Positions 23,401 to 34,666 of a stretch of 64,000 nt of DNA are shown in pieces. The notes under the pieces were generated by a model. The model saw nothing but the letters and a program-made list of their open reading frames with translations. It made no database searches and was not told where the DNA came from. Each line of letters begins with the position of its first letter. The first letter of the stretch is position 1. Position numbers and translations under genes: made by a program. The DNA comes from Lycium barbarum (lineage: Eukaryota; Streptophyta; Magnoliopsida; Solanales; Solanaceae). The stretch is taken from contig NC_083342.1 in assembly GCF_019175385.1 (NCBI RefSeq), positions 116,436,376 through 116,500,375 on the forward strand, written 5' to 3'.

Positions 23401-23578
23401 TGTAGGAAATCAATTCCTTGATTAATTATGATGTTGTGTCATCAATATATACAAAAGACTTACCTTATTCCATGAGATATTCTAGCCGTACATAATATTT
23501 TAGGAAATATTCTAGCTGTACCTAATAATGAGTAATATTCTAGCTGTACATAATAATGACTAATTACAACGGTTATCA
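23401..23578 (-). repeat. 5' LTR of the copia element
   Basis: 178 bp. Carries an extra copy of a unit containing 'attctagctgtac', which accounts for the 28-bp length difference to the 3' LTR. It would hold the promoter of the element. Confidence 0.95.
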
Positions 23579-23790
23579 CCTTTAGTCTGTTTCAAATAGA
23601 ATTCATATTTCCGTTTTTGACAACTCTTTACTTTCAACTTTACATATGACATGCTTAAGATATTAAGATTTAAAGACATTTTGGTACATTTCACATATTC
23701 TTAGTTTAAAAGCACAAGATGGAAAAGTTTTCTTTGTTTTTTTAAACTCTGCCAAGTTAAAATCAAACAAATAAATTGAAACGGATAAAG

Positions 23791-25119
23791 TACTACTTAT
23801 AAATTTGTGATAAGATTTGTAGTAGTATATATGCGGATTAAAACTAGTATAAATTGAAAGGGTGCATGTAAGGGCAAATCCAAATTATAGGGGCCGTGCA
23901 AGTGAAACAGTAGGAAGGTGACCCCCAAAGCCTGGCCATAGGAACATAGACAGCAGATTAACATATGTCCCTTCAATATCAATTTTCACAACTCTTCAAT
24001 GGTGAAATGTCTTTTTCAGATTTTACATAAAATTTGATCTCATCCCCCACTTCTTCCTCTCTTTGGTTCTTCTTTTGGACTTTTTAGCATGCTATTGGAG
24101 CATAGCTAGGCTCCACCTTTGTTGATGTACTCTCGGAGTCTATTTGGATTAGCTTACTGTGAATAGCTGATAGCTTAAATTTTGGAAAATATTTTAAGTC
24201 CTGAAATTAATGTTATATATAAGCAGTTACATATTTGAAAAATGCTAAAATAGTTAATAAATAGTTGATGAAATAGTTAATAAACAGTTGATGTGTTTAG
24301 TAAAAAAATACTGATAAACAATTTTTTTGATAGAATGACTAAAACCCCTTAAAAGTTTTGCAGAATAGAAACGTATAAAAGTTTCCATGTGAGAAAAGGA
24401 GGAACGGTGGATGTCAAAGTGAAGAGGAAGTTAGAGGTTTTGGATTGGGATAAATAGTATGAAAATTAGAAAATATTGTGATATTTACTATTCTGAAATT
24501 GTAAATACTATGTCAAATTAGAAGTGTTTATAAGCTAAAAAGCCACAAGTTGGAGATGATCAGCTTACGACTTTTGATAGATTTTGGTTTATAAGCTTAG
24601 TCAAACACCCTCTTAACCCTTAGGCCTCGGATCGAAAAATATTTTCCAGTTCTTTCTTCAACTAAAAACGATGATTTGAGACAACAAAGTTTGGTTTCCA
24701 AAAATTTAGATTTTCCAAAATTGACAATTTGACATACATCTTATCAAAAAATATTTTTCTTCAAAGTTAAATTCGTCTAGCTAACGAGTAAGTAAGCGTC
24801 AGCTGGATAGAGTAGGCCAAAATAATCAGGAATCTAACTTTTAATACCGCGTTCTGAAGGAGTAAATTTTAGGGTTCACACTTTGAAAGATTAATTCTGA
24901 TTTAGGTTTTTGTTACTTGGGTTTGATTTGACAACATATTTTTTCTTGATTTGACAAAAGTTTGCTTTTGCTTGAAATGAAATTTTGGGTGAAATAGATA
25001 ATTCTACATGGATGATTGGTAGGGTGCTAATTATGGGAAAAGATCAAGCAGTCAAATTCATAGATTGAGATAAGGAGTGAAAAATAATTAACCAGCCCCG
25101 CTTCTTTATTAGAGAATTA
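23791..25119. other. intergenic, with a probable MITE at about 24136-24612
   Basis: No gene recognised. The stretch from 'gagtctatttggattagctt' (24136) to 'ataagcttagtcaaacaccc' (about 24610) has weak inverted ends like those of 6965-7176 and may be a diverged relative. Confidence 0.35.
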
Positions 25120-25342
25120 GGGCCTGTTTGTCATAAATATCAAAAACTTTTTCACTTTTTTTTGGAATTTTTGAAGTTGGAGTTGTGTTTGGTCATAATT
25201 TTTGAAATTGTAGTTTTTGGTGAAATGTAATGTAAAAAAGTGAAAAAAAATTGAAATTTTTTGAAAAACAAATTTTTCTTGTTTTTAGTATTCCGGAATA
25301 CAACTCCGGAAAAAAGTGAATAATTTTTATGGCCAAACACCC
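25120..25342. repeat. MITE with TIR GGGCCTGTTTG(T/G)(T/C)CATAAA
   Basis: Left end gggcctgtttgtcataaa, right end the inverse (tttttatggccaaacaccc). The interior is strongly self-complementary (aaaaagtg / cactttttt). Layout is typical of hAT-derived MITEs; no clear 8-bp duplication was found. Confidence 0.6.
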
Positions 25343-25555
25343 ACTTAGCATTTTTTGGTACTTCAAAAAATCGAACTTTTTACTTCCGATTCTTGGTTAA
25401 GCATAGTTAAAAAGTTTAACCAATTCATATATGCATTTTTTATTCCTCTGATTGTGAATTCATAAATTTAACAAATTACTGAGTGCTAAAAACAATAAAT
25501 AATTGGTTTATTATGTTAGATTTATTGTTATTCCGTATTTGAAGTTAATATAGTT

Positions 25556-26123
25556 ATAAAAAGAGAGAATATATAAAAATCTCCCTGTACTTTGCACTTT
25601 TTTTCAATAAGACATATGTACTTTCGAAAGGTTCTATTACCCCCCCCCCCCCCCCCGCCGCGTACCACTTATACATGTAATAAATACACACTTTTGACCT
25701 GGTTTGGCAAAACGTGTATGTCTGTAGGAGCGTGAAGAAAAAATTTGGGCTTCAAAGAAACCAATCATATTTTGCCACGTGGCTGCCCAAACTCAAAAAA
25801 AAAAAAAAAACGTTAAGTTTTTAGTGCTGTTTTTTTCCGCATTTTGAGCTGTTTTTAGTGCGGTTTGTGCTGTTTTTGGTGCTGTTGAAAACTTAACGTT
25901 CTTTTTTTTTTTTAAGTTTGGGCAGCCACGTGGCAAAATATGATTGGCTTCTTTGAAGCCAAATTTTTTTCTTGACACACACGTTTTGCTAAACCAGGTC
26001 AGAAATGTGTATTTATTACATATATAAGTGGTACAGGGGGTAATAGGACCTTTCGAAAGTACATATATCTTATTGAAAAAAAGTGCAAAGTACGGGGGGT
26101 TTTCATGTTTCTCTCTTATAAAA
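25556..26123. repeat. large fold-back element with arms of about 240 bp
   Basis: Left arm (about 25556-25821) and right arm (about 25888-26123) are inverted copies over nearly their whole length. Shared blocks include gtactttgcactttttttcaataag, ctttcgaaaggt, gtaccacttata, cctggttt, ccaatcatattttgccacgtgg and aacgttaagttt, each read inverted on the right. The spacer has repeats of gtgctgttttt. The 6-mer atagtt flanks both ends (25550-25555 and 26124-26129). A run of 17 C interrupts the left arm (25640-25656). No coding capacity. A transcript would form a long double-stranded hairpin. Confidence 0.85.
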
Positions 26124-26373
26124 ATAGTTTAAATATCACATAAGTACGATATAAAGGAACCAAAAAGTCCACATTTTTATTAATTAAAGATTAAATATGC
26201 TCGCCAAATATTGTAAAGATCAAAATTAAAAATTTTCATTGAACCAAAGATCAAAAGTGCAATTATCCCTGCTAGAGGTTAATTAGAGGTTTATTCTTAT
26301 CACAAAAGACCCCAAAAAACAAACTTTTCTTCTCTCACATGCATATGGTTTTCAAAAATCACATAAACATTTA

Positions 26374-26634
26374 CTCCCTCCGTTCACTTTTACTTGTCTA
26401 CTTTGGACTTTTCACACTGTTTAAGAAATAATAAATGAAGTGCATAATTTACCAATGTACCCATATTAATTGGTGCATATTTTTATTAAATTTGAAAAGT
26501 GATTTGAAGTGAGTATTAATATTATGGGTAAAACAGGAAAAATAAAATTGTCTTCTCTTGATATGCTAAAAGTGACAAGTAAAAGTGAAAATCTATTTTT
26601 GGAATACTGAACAAGTAAAAGTGAACGGAGGGAG
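26374..26634. repeat. Stowaway-like MITE, intact
   Basis: Ends ctccctccgttcactttta and the inverse (taaaagtgaacggagggag), TA on both sides, 261 bp. Same family as 7289-7992 and the outer element at 37691-38230. Confidence 0.85.
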
Positions 26635-27041
26635 TATAACTTTTACTCTTTTACACGTTGCGTAATGAGGTTATATCATGGCTCCCCACACGCCCCGCCC
26701 CCCTCCCACCCCAATTCGGTGTTACATTTCATATCTATTCGTATTGAGATTCCAACTAATTTAAATTTGAAGTATTGGGGTGAGATAATTAAGCAGGACA
26801 TGACACAATTTCAGTTCACTGAGGTGACCCTTAATAGGAGGGTGTGGAGGTTGAGAATTAAGAAAGAAGGGTAGTCGGTAATCGGACGCATTTCTTTTCC
26901 GTTACCGAAATTTTAGCACTATTCTTGTATTTTCTTATTTTTCGATTTCTATAATTATCTGGTGTTTTTTTAGCTTCGGTTATCTTATTATCTTGCTATT
27001 ATTTTTTGTTTGTTGCTACTGCCTCTTTTTTCTTCTTTCTT

Positions 27042-27163
27042 TGAACCGAGGGTCTCCCGGAAACAACCTCTCTACCTTTTCAAAGTAGAGGTAAGGTCTC
27101 CATACACGCTATCCTTTTCAGACCCCACTTATGAAATACACTAAGTACGTTGTTGTTGTTGTG
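27042..27163 (+). repeat. TS SINE, 3' part
   Basis: Starts gaaccgagggtct, continues aacaacctctctacc and gaggtaaggtctccat, and ends with TTG repeats (ttgttgttgttg). This is the body and tail of the TS SINE family known from Solanaceae. The tRNA-like head is not obvious. Confidence 0.75.
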
Positions 27164-28821
27164 CTGTGTAAAAATCCATTAAAAGAGAAAAATTTCGCCA
27201 GATTTTTTCTCGTATTCAAAATTTAAATTCGAAATCTCTCATGGACGGTGGAGCGACCGATCGATTCATCCCATCCCAACCCCATATGATTATCATCTTT
27301 CCACTTTGACTCTTCTAGGAATATAGAAAAGATTTATTCTACTGCCTATAGGATTCTTTGTATGTGCATACCTTCCACTCAACCTTGAAGAAGATACAAA
27401 GAAAAAATAGAAAAAAGAACCCAATGATCACTTGTAATCTTTAGGTGTGTTTGACCATTTCCTTGCCATTTATAGTGAAGCTTCTAACTTCATAATCACA
27501 TCCACCATCGCCGGTGCAAACCGCTACTTCTTAAATTTTGTGAACTATTATTATTAGTATTATCTTAATGTATTAAAGTTAATTTGTGTGTAGTTCGATT
27601 AATTGAATAAAGTGAATCTTGTTTATAGTTCAAAAGAAAACAGAACTAGTTGTGGTTTGGAGGAGGATGGGGGACCTTAAAACAAAATCATAAAATGGCA
27701 GGTTCTGCTATGACTATGAATTTTTTATAATATCCCTTTCTTTATACTTCTTGGTTGATTAATTATCATCATTGCTTTTGCCTTTCAGATTTTCTCATGG
27801 ATTTTGATCATAGAGGTGAGGTCCCGGATTCGCGACCATTGCTTTTTTTTTTTTGGTAATTACTCTCAATGATGTAATGTTAAAGCCAATGAGTAGGACC
27901 ATCAAATCCATGAGTGTGGCCGAGTGAGAAGGAAAATGTCCTAATGGTAGAAGTTTTATGTTTCGTCACTTCCTTTCACAACAAAAACGTTTATTAGAAA
28001 AATTGTGAAAAGAAAATGCGAAACTTTTACATTTTTCCCAAATTGGATGTATTGTTTTCGAATTATTAATTTTCAAAGTAAAAGTCAAGAAGATGGTTGA
28101 GTTACGTTTTGAAATTGAACTTAGTCATTTGCAAACTATTTAACATGATTAGTGTGTTTGGTGTGGAGGAATATCATTGAGATTTTTTTTTTTTTTTTTA
28201 ATGTCTGGTTGGTCAAAAATATTTTATCTAGAAAAGCAAGTTGTTTAACAATTACGAAAATAACTTCCTAATAAAAGTAGGGAAAACAAGTTTGTTAGAA
28301 GTGACATCTCATCTCATGCTAATTGTCTCCCCCACTCCCAATCCTCCACCCACCCACACCCCCAACTCACCCCAAACCCCTCATCCACCCCACCTCAGCC
28401 CTCATCGTATTTGCCTAATTTATATATAAATGTTCTTTCTGTCACAAACACTAAAAAATGAGTAAAAAAATTGCTTATAAAATATATAAAATCATATGAT
28501 GACTAATGTTGAAATTAACCCGAATTGAAGCAGACATTCCACTTATCAGGAATGAAAGGCTCTGTCCGTCCCAAAAATAGACCCCGATAAAAATTTAGAC
28601 ATTAATTTATCAATGTTTTTGAATAAAGTATATTCTAAAAACTACATACGTATAGGTAAAATGAACCACAATTTTTTGTAGTTAAAAGTATGTAAAATAT
28701 TTGAGAAAAATATCCACAAATAAAAGTTTGAACTCCACAGGAGTAATAATACAATTCTTTTGAGTTACAGTGAAACTATGGTCGGTATGAATAGATATTG
28801 TCCAAGAGGTAATCTTTTCTT
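27164..28821. other. intergenic, no gene recognised
   Basis: AT-rich with a C-rich stretch at 28330-28405. No recognised protein or RNA gene. Confidence 0.45.
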
Positions 28822-30189
28822 GAGTCCGGAACCAAAATGCCCAAAAAAAAAAAAAAAATTTTGAATCAAAATACCCCAACAAATTTTTTTTTACCAAAAT
28901 GCCTTTAGCGCAGTAAATTACTGCGCTATAGTGCCTCCTTTTTTTTTTTTTTCCGGCCCTTTTGGTTAACCCTTCTTCCATTACACTTTTTAACGTATTT
29001 TGACCATAGATTAATCATGCTTCGGGACCCCGAAACTTCAATATTTTATATAGAACCCTACTTATTTTTGTGCGATTAATAAGGTAGGATCAATGTTTTA
29101 AAAGGCGGGGGCGTAAGGCGGGGCGTTTTACATACGCCTCGACGAGGCGTAAGCCTCGAGGCACGGGGCGTAAGCCCCATGGGTATTTAATTTTTAGTAT
29201 TTCTTAAAATAATATAATTACAATAAATATTTTTAAATAGGTAAAATTACATAAAAAAACATAAAATAAAACTGTAAATAAATGAATATATATATATGCA
29301 TGTATGTATGTATGTATATGTGTGTGTGTGTGTGAGCGCGCGCGCGCGCTTGATCGTCACAAAAAAATGATCAAAGCAATTCATTATACACCGCTTATAA
29401 CTTGTAATTATATATATAACATAATTTTACAAGTATAAACAATACAATGAAATAAAAGCTATTATGAAATGCAAAACAATTCTGACATTTTAACTTTCAA
29501 ATACGGAAAAAAACACAGTTTCTTAAAACACTATTACTATCATACTATTCATTTTATCTCCCTATAAGCAAATAATCAATAAAATTTATCAATATTACAA
29601 TTAAAACATAACTTCTTCATGAACAAAAAATAAAATTATATGATAATTCTGATACATAGGACTTATGACCAATGACAAGTGAAAATGTACAATTCCGCTA
29701 TGTGTTTTTTTTAAAAATAATTAAGTGATATTCACCCTCACGACGTTCTCAAATAGTAAATATCCAATATTACGACTTTTTATATGAGTTACACCCAATC
29801 TTCTATTTCTATAGATGAAAAACTATTAAGTATCATTATTTTGTTAAACAATTATGAGGGTGAATGATTTTAATTAAGGAATTTAAAATATAATTTGTGT
29901 AAGAACTGTTAGGCGAGCCCTGGGCGTTGGGCGTTAGGTGTGTTTAGGGTGTACGGTTGGGCGCTTAGGGGGTAATCCTCATAGGAACTAAGCCCCGCAC
30001 GTTAGCCCCAGGGCGTTTTGCCACTGCCCTGCCCCGAGGTGAGCCTCGGGGCGAGTCTTGACACTGCCTTTTAAAACAATGGGTAGGATCAATACATCAA
30101 GGATACGCAAAAGTTCGGATGACCGTTTTAGTGGCTGAAAAGTGCTCGAACGCCATTTTCGTTTGAAGGCTCGGTGACATTAGCTTGAA
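28822..30189. repeat. left TIR of the MULE, split by an insertion
   Basis: 28822-29094 and 30082-30189 together are the inverse of 35227-35587. Shared blocks include a(c/t)tttttaacgtattttgacc, ggttctatataaaatatt and the stretch around aaagtgctcgaacg. The palindrome with arm agcgcagtaa is at about 28906-28928. Confidence 0.9.
29095..30081. repeat. nested 987-bp element with GC-rich inverted ends
   Basis: It interrupts the left MULE TIR, and the right TIR gives the empty-site sequence. The direct repeat ggtaggatcaat stands at 29083-29094 and 30082-30093. Ends are gttttaaaaggcgg and the near inverse gccttttaaaac, followed inside by GC-rich stretches that can pair (gcctcgaggcacggggcgtaag against ccccgaggtgagcctcggggcg). 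The middle is AT-rich. A compound microsatellite at about 29289-29349 runs TA, TGTA, TG, then CG. No coding capacity. Superfamily not determined. Confidence 0.8.
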
Positions 30190-30405
30190 GTTCTTTACGA
30201 ATACTTAAACTTGTTCATTAATAATTAATCAAAAGTTAATCAAAATGGCAACATTCATACAAAAAAAAAAAAACTTAATTAAATTGCATCATTCATTCAT
30301 AACCTTGAGTAGATGAAAATACTTAACATACTAATTAATAAGAAAGACAAACTTTTTAAAATACAATCATCAAAGTAAGAAAAAAACTTAAAAAACATTC
30401 ATCAA

Positions 30406-33072
30406 TTAATGCCTTTGAGTTGATCTTCCGCCACCAACGCTAGATGTGCCACCACCACTAGAGGTACTTCCACCACGAAAGTTTCCTCCACCACGAGAGG
30501 TACTTCCACCGCGAGATGTAGTTTGACCACCATGCCGTAAGGGACACTTGCGCTTATCATGACCAACATAATTGCAAAATGAGCATTTTTGAGTGTATCT
30601 CCCCGGTGGAACATCCATTTCATTATGAATACGCGAGTATGCACTCTTTTTGAATTTACGGATAAATGCTTTATTTGCAACCATTGAAAATGGATCCGGT
30701 GGCCAATAACTCTCACTGGCAAGTGGGTAGAAACTTCCAGCATACGTTCTTGCATAATTTTCAACTGTATATTCCTCAGCCATGTACGAGGAGGCGTTCT
30801 TTCCCATTGTGATAAAACACTTGAAGACATGAGAAGATGGCATGTGATATGATTGCCACTTGCCGCATGTGCATGTTCTTGGAATCTCATAAATTGTGTG
30901 GACGTTACCTCCTTTACCTTGGTGCACACTTGTTGTGAGTTCAAATATGCACTCTGCAGGGTTTTACTCCATCCGGTCATGTTTCTGAGCCTTATATTTG
31001 TGGTATTCGAACAGTTTTGACGGTTTTGGCATCCATCTTAGACCTTCTGCTGCATATGCTTTGGCCTCTTTTGATCTAGTGACGAACCGCTCCACAACCT
31101 GCTTAAATGTCATTCTCACCATTGCGTTGACGGGTAGTCTGCGTGCAGATTTCAACAAGCCATTGAATGACTCAGAGCTATTTGTTGTCAGTATACCCCA
31201 TCACCTACCTTCATCCTGGTGTAATGTCCATTTGTCTTTATCAATTGCATTCAACCAGTGGAAGGCTTCCACATTCGCCCGCCTAATAATGTCCATCTGC
31301 AGGTTAAACTTCTTCTCCTGATGCTCTGTTGCAGCCGCCCACATCAAATTGCAAAGTGCTGGGATTCGATATGCCTTTTGGAAGTTTGCCTTCAAATGCC
31401 TTAAACAATAACGATGGTAGGCAAACGGTGGCTGCCACCCCTGCAAATTGAACATATTGTGCAATATGCCAGCATTTCTGTTTGATATCACACAGATTCA
31501 CATGCGATCCTTAATAACGTGTTGCCTTAAGTAGTCCAAAAACATACCCCACGTACTAATGCTCTCATTAGCTGCAATTGCAAAAGCTAGAGGGAATATA
31601 ACTCCATTTGCATCCATTCCAACTGCTATTAGCAGCTTTATGTCATACTTCCCGTACCCATGTGTTCCATCTATTGATATTACAGGCCGACAATGAGCAA
31701 AACCATCAATGCATGGTTTGAATGCCCAAAACACAAAATCAAAAATATTACCAGGCACACCAGGTTTCGATTTGAGCTTCCATTCAACAACAGTACCATG
31801 ATTGAAGTGTTGTAGAGCCGCTATGTATCTCGAAAACTTCTTGAAAGAGCCCTCCTAATTGCCGTAGACCATCTCATGTGCACGCCTACGCCCAAAATAC
31901 GCCTTCCTCCTAGTAATAGTTTTGCTATATACTTTCAGGACGGCTGTAATACAATCTTTAATAGGGTACCTGAAAAAGTTGAAATATCAACATATAGCAA
32001 CGAGGAACATTATATTAACACCAAAAATAAAATGAACATAGGCGAAGGGGATACCTTGGGTTTTTTCCAATGTCGCCAACTAACACACGAGCAATCATAT
32101 TGGTATCTAGATTGCAATGACCATCTGGGAGGTCACCTATATCACAAGTGTGCTTTGTGTAGAACTTTGAAATAGTCCACATCTTTTCAGCAGTTTCCTT
32201 ACCACGGAACATCCATTCGCAGCCTTGATATTTTCGCTTGCAAACCAATCGCCAAAGTTTTCATGTGGAATCGTCAACTTTAAACTCCCTCATCCCCTGG
32301 ATGCAATAAATCTTAACAGCCCTTTGCAATGATTTTTTCGAGCTGAAAATCATCCCTTTTTCAGTATGAGCTTTTTGTTTTAAAAGATCCACCGGCTCTT
32401 TCCACAAACTTCGCCGAATATGATCATCATCCCTAGTAAAGACAAAGGCATCTGGGCGATCTTGAAGATGATCAAGATAGGGGATCTCATCGGAATGCCA
32501 CTGAATCGGCGTCAACTCTTGCTGTTGAAATTGGCTTTGCGGCTGAACCGGAGTCGACTCTTGTTGTTCAAATGGTTGCTGTGAATTCAGTTCCTCCTCG
32601 TGTGCCGGACTGTCCATCATGTCTTGCAACAGTTCTACTAGATGTTGAGGATTAGTTCCAACCTCAATCTCATCGTCACTTTGCTCATCGTCACTTTCAT
32701 CCGCATTAGGTATTTCCTCACTATCGCTGGATGATGTCACTATATAATTCGGATAATCCGGACCATCCATAGCAGGCCTTTGCCTATAATTTGGTGCAAC
32801 CACCACATTCTCCCTACATAAGAAATTAGGGTGTTTTAACTGCTACACATCAAATAACACTATTGATGTTAAAAAAATAGACATACCGATAGTAATCAAC
32901 TGCATCGAAACTTGAGGAAGGACCGTCGCTTTGAGTTGTTGGATAGGCTGAGGATGTTCCAACCTGATTCCTCCATCCCGATTGAGGAGACCGTCCGATA
33001 TGATCCATATCAGGTGTATAACCTCTAACTAATATAATCGACATCATTAGTAGCATTCAAGTGCCACTACAC

Positions 33073-33111
<39 letters not shown>

Positions 33112-33716
33112 TTGTAAAAAATGAATATTTACCACTGCTCGTCAAATTGCTGACTTAAACTATCCAGAGGCATTTGGCTCGTCCAAATGCCTTCATAAGT
33201 ACTCATGTCAAGGTAATTGTGTTGATAAGTAGGTTCCGCTTGAGTGACTTCAGCCTGAATTATAGACGAGGCTTCCCGACAAGGTCTATTTCGGGCTTCC
33301 TGAGGAGCCCTAGCCATGAATTCAAGTCGATTAATGGGCACCTTCTCTATATACATTTCAAGGACGTTTAAAGTTATGCATTGCCTATAATCATAAGGCG
33401 CCTTCAAATAATCAGTCAAAGAATCATCGTCTTGAATGTACCACTGTCCATAACTAGTTACACCTTGCGGCGTAAATGACACTGGATATTTTCCAATTAT
33501 ATTGAGATCAAAATCACTTCTACTAACTTGTAGTCTATTATACAAGGCTTGAAGTAGTTTTGAGAATTTTAAGTCAAGTGGAAACTTAACATGGTATTTT
33601 GGGGGAGAATCGTAGCGCAAATTATTTTCCTCGAATATAATTTGTCCGTCCCAGAATAAAAAAACTCTAATTCTTGGAACATCTGCCATATTTTGAATAA
33701 TTGAGGAGGAATACAA
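30406..33716 (-). pseudogene. MULE transposase (mudrA type), degenerate
   Basis: Reads leftward with probable introns; the best supported is 31970-32054, and another lies at 32814-32886. Order: N-terminal PB1-like stretch (IRVFLFWDGQIIFEE), acidic linker (DSDSEE-type), DNA-binding region (RKYQGCEWMFRGKE), catalytic core with SIDGTHGYGKYDIKLLIAVG and NGVIFPLAFAI, then SWIM finger (CTCGKWQSYHMPSSH) and a C-terminal CX2CX4HX4C knuckle (CSFCNYVGHDKRKC) with an RGG tail. Nonsense codons in the same frame: TGA 32261-32263, TAG 31855-31857, TGA 31498-31500, TGA 31201-31203 and TAA 30964-30966. The third SWIM cysteine is serine. The start is 33716 or the internal ATG at 33689. The first intron borders are uncertain and hold an AAT microsatellite (33073-33111). 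Confidence 0.88.
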
Positions 33717-34116
33717 AATGCTAAAACTAGTTGAAACTTAGAATTTTATGCTTTACGAACTCGGTATTAATAGGATTCGAAGTTTGAATATAGAACCAAC
33801 GCATGCATGCAATTACAGTGTCTTGTAGTGTTACGTCAAATCAAGTGAAGTATAAAGTGTTGCATAACGCATGAAATAACTGCTTTATGGCAGAATAGCG
33901 CAGTAAATTACTGCGTTATTCTGTGACAGAGCCTCACAACGCGGTAAAATAATGCGTTATACTGGTATAACGCAGTATTTTACTGCGCTATGCCGCTACA
34001 TCATATTCTCACCTCAGCTGTCAAACAAAAAAATGTCATGATTCGAATCAAACTTTATATAACGTAATTTGACGAATAACTTACCAACACAACATTCCAC
34101 ACAAAATTGAGTTACG
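33717..34116. promoter_or_regulatory. central divergent region of the MULE with a cluster of palindromes
   Basis: Lies between the 5' ends of the transposase and of the plus-strand ORFs. It holds three related palindromes: about 33893-33921 (gaatagcgcagtaa with inverse), 33937-33962 (degenerate, aacgcggtaaaataatgcgtt) and 33966-33991 (tataacgcagta with inverse). The same agcgcagtaa core is in both TIRs. A shared promoter or a protein-binding site is an inference from position and repetition. Confidence 0.5.
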
Positions 34117-34538
34117 ATGTCATTTTTTGACCAATTTAGAGATATTAATCGTGTTATATCGGTCACTCCAGCAAACATCTTTGAAGCAATGGGTAGGACC
34201 TGGGAACTAGGTGATGATGATTTTCATTACTCAAATAACCCTAACGACAGATTCAATCGAGAATACAATAATAAAATGAGAGAGGAGTGGGATTGGCGTG
34301 TTAGGGAAGCTGAAGCACTGGAGCACAAGTTAGCGTCAGTAGGGCTTAAACGCCCAAAAAAAGTGCTATGTCAATGTCTCGCGGAACTCCACAAGAGTTT
34401 AATTTGGCTCTTAATCATTTTCGTGAAGAGAACAAGCGGATGCAAATACGTTACCATAGGGTAGAATATGGTATACATGGTAGCACAAGATTTAGATCCA
34501 AGTGGGATTCGGACTGTGAAATGTCCAATGAAGATTAA
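34117..34538 (+). pseudogene. MULE-borne accessory ORF A, frameshifted, unknown function
   Basis: Starts MSFFDQFRDINRVISV at 34117. The frame holding the related sequence changes at a seven-A run (34356-34362); beyond it the useful frame continues with PQEFNLALNHFREENKRM and ends at TAA 34536-34538. The second half resembles ORF B: EFNLALNHFREENKRMQIR against TYELAVQRIRKENNRMLAR. The upstream parts are also alike (REEWDWRVREAEAL against RREWSHQFTESERL). No known domain recognised. Charged, probably helical. Its place inside the TIRs makes it part of the element. Confidence 0.65.
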
Positions 34539-34666
34539 TATTTTTCTTACAATAAGGTAAGTAGGTAGGGTCATAAAGACCCTCCCCCCCCCCCCCCCGA
34601 GGGTACTTGGGGGTTTGCAACTATATAAGTAGCCCTTTCTTTTGTTATTAGACTACACCATATTCA

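Larger units (their letters stand above)
18792..23578 (-). mobile_element. complete Ty1/copia LTR retrotransposon, coding region broken
   Basis: Both LTRs, primer-binding site, gag, protease, integrase, reverse transcriptase, RNase H and a purine-rich tract are present over 4787 bp, transcribed leftward. The 5-bp duplication ccttt flanks it (18787-18791 and 23579-23583). LTRs are short (150 and 178 bp) and start TG and end CA on the plus strand as written. The LTRs differ by about six substitutions plus one 28-bp length difference, so the insertion is not recent. Gag-pro-pol was one reading frame, now with several stops and one frameshift. A 19-base G run (20669-20687) sits in the proline-rich linker of pol. 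Confidence 0.96.
18718..23790. repeat. Stowaway-like MITE split by the copia insertion
   Basis: Left end 'ctttctcagtttcaatttg' after TA (18716-18717); right end 'aaattgaaacggataaag' before TA (23791-23792). The pieces 18718-18791 and 23579-23790 form one element of about 280 bp. The copia element entered it and duplicated ccttt. Confidence 0.65.

Noticed and set aside
25640..25656. long C and G homopolymers (also 20669, 34584, 50088) as structural signals
   Set aside because: Probably unstable tracts with uncertain length in the assembly; no functional claim.
28813..28821. perfect 9-bp duplication for the large MULE
   Set aside because: Only 7 of 9 positions match the right flank; reported as a candidate only.
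32814..33132. exact first and second exon borders of the MULE transposase
   Set aside because: The obvious donor (cagtg|gtaaat) gives a stop when joined to the best acceptor; a different donor keeps the frame. Borders left uncertain.
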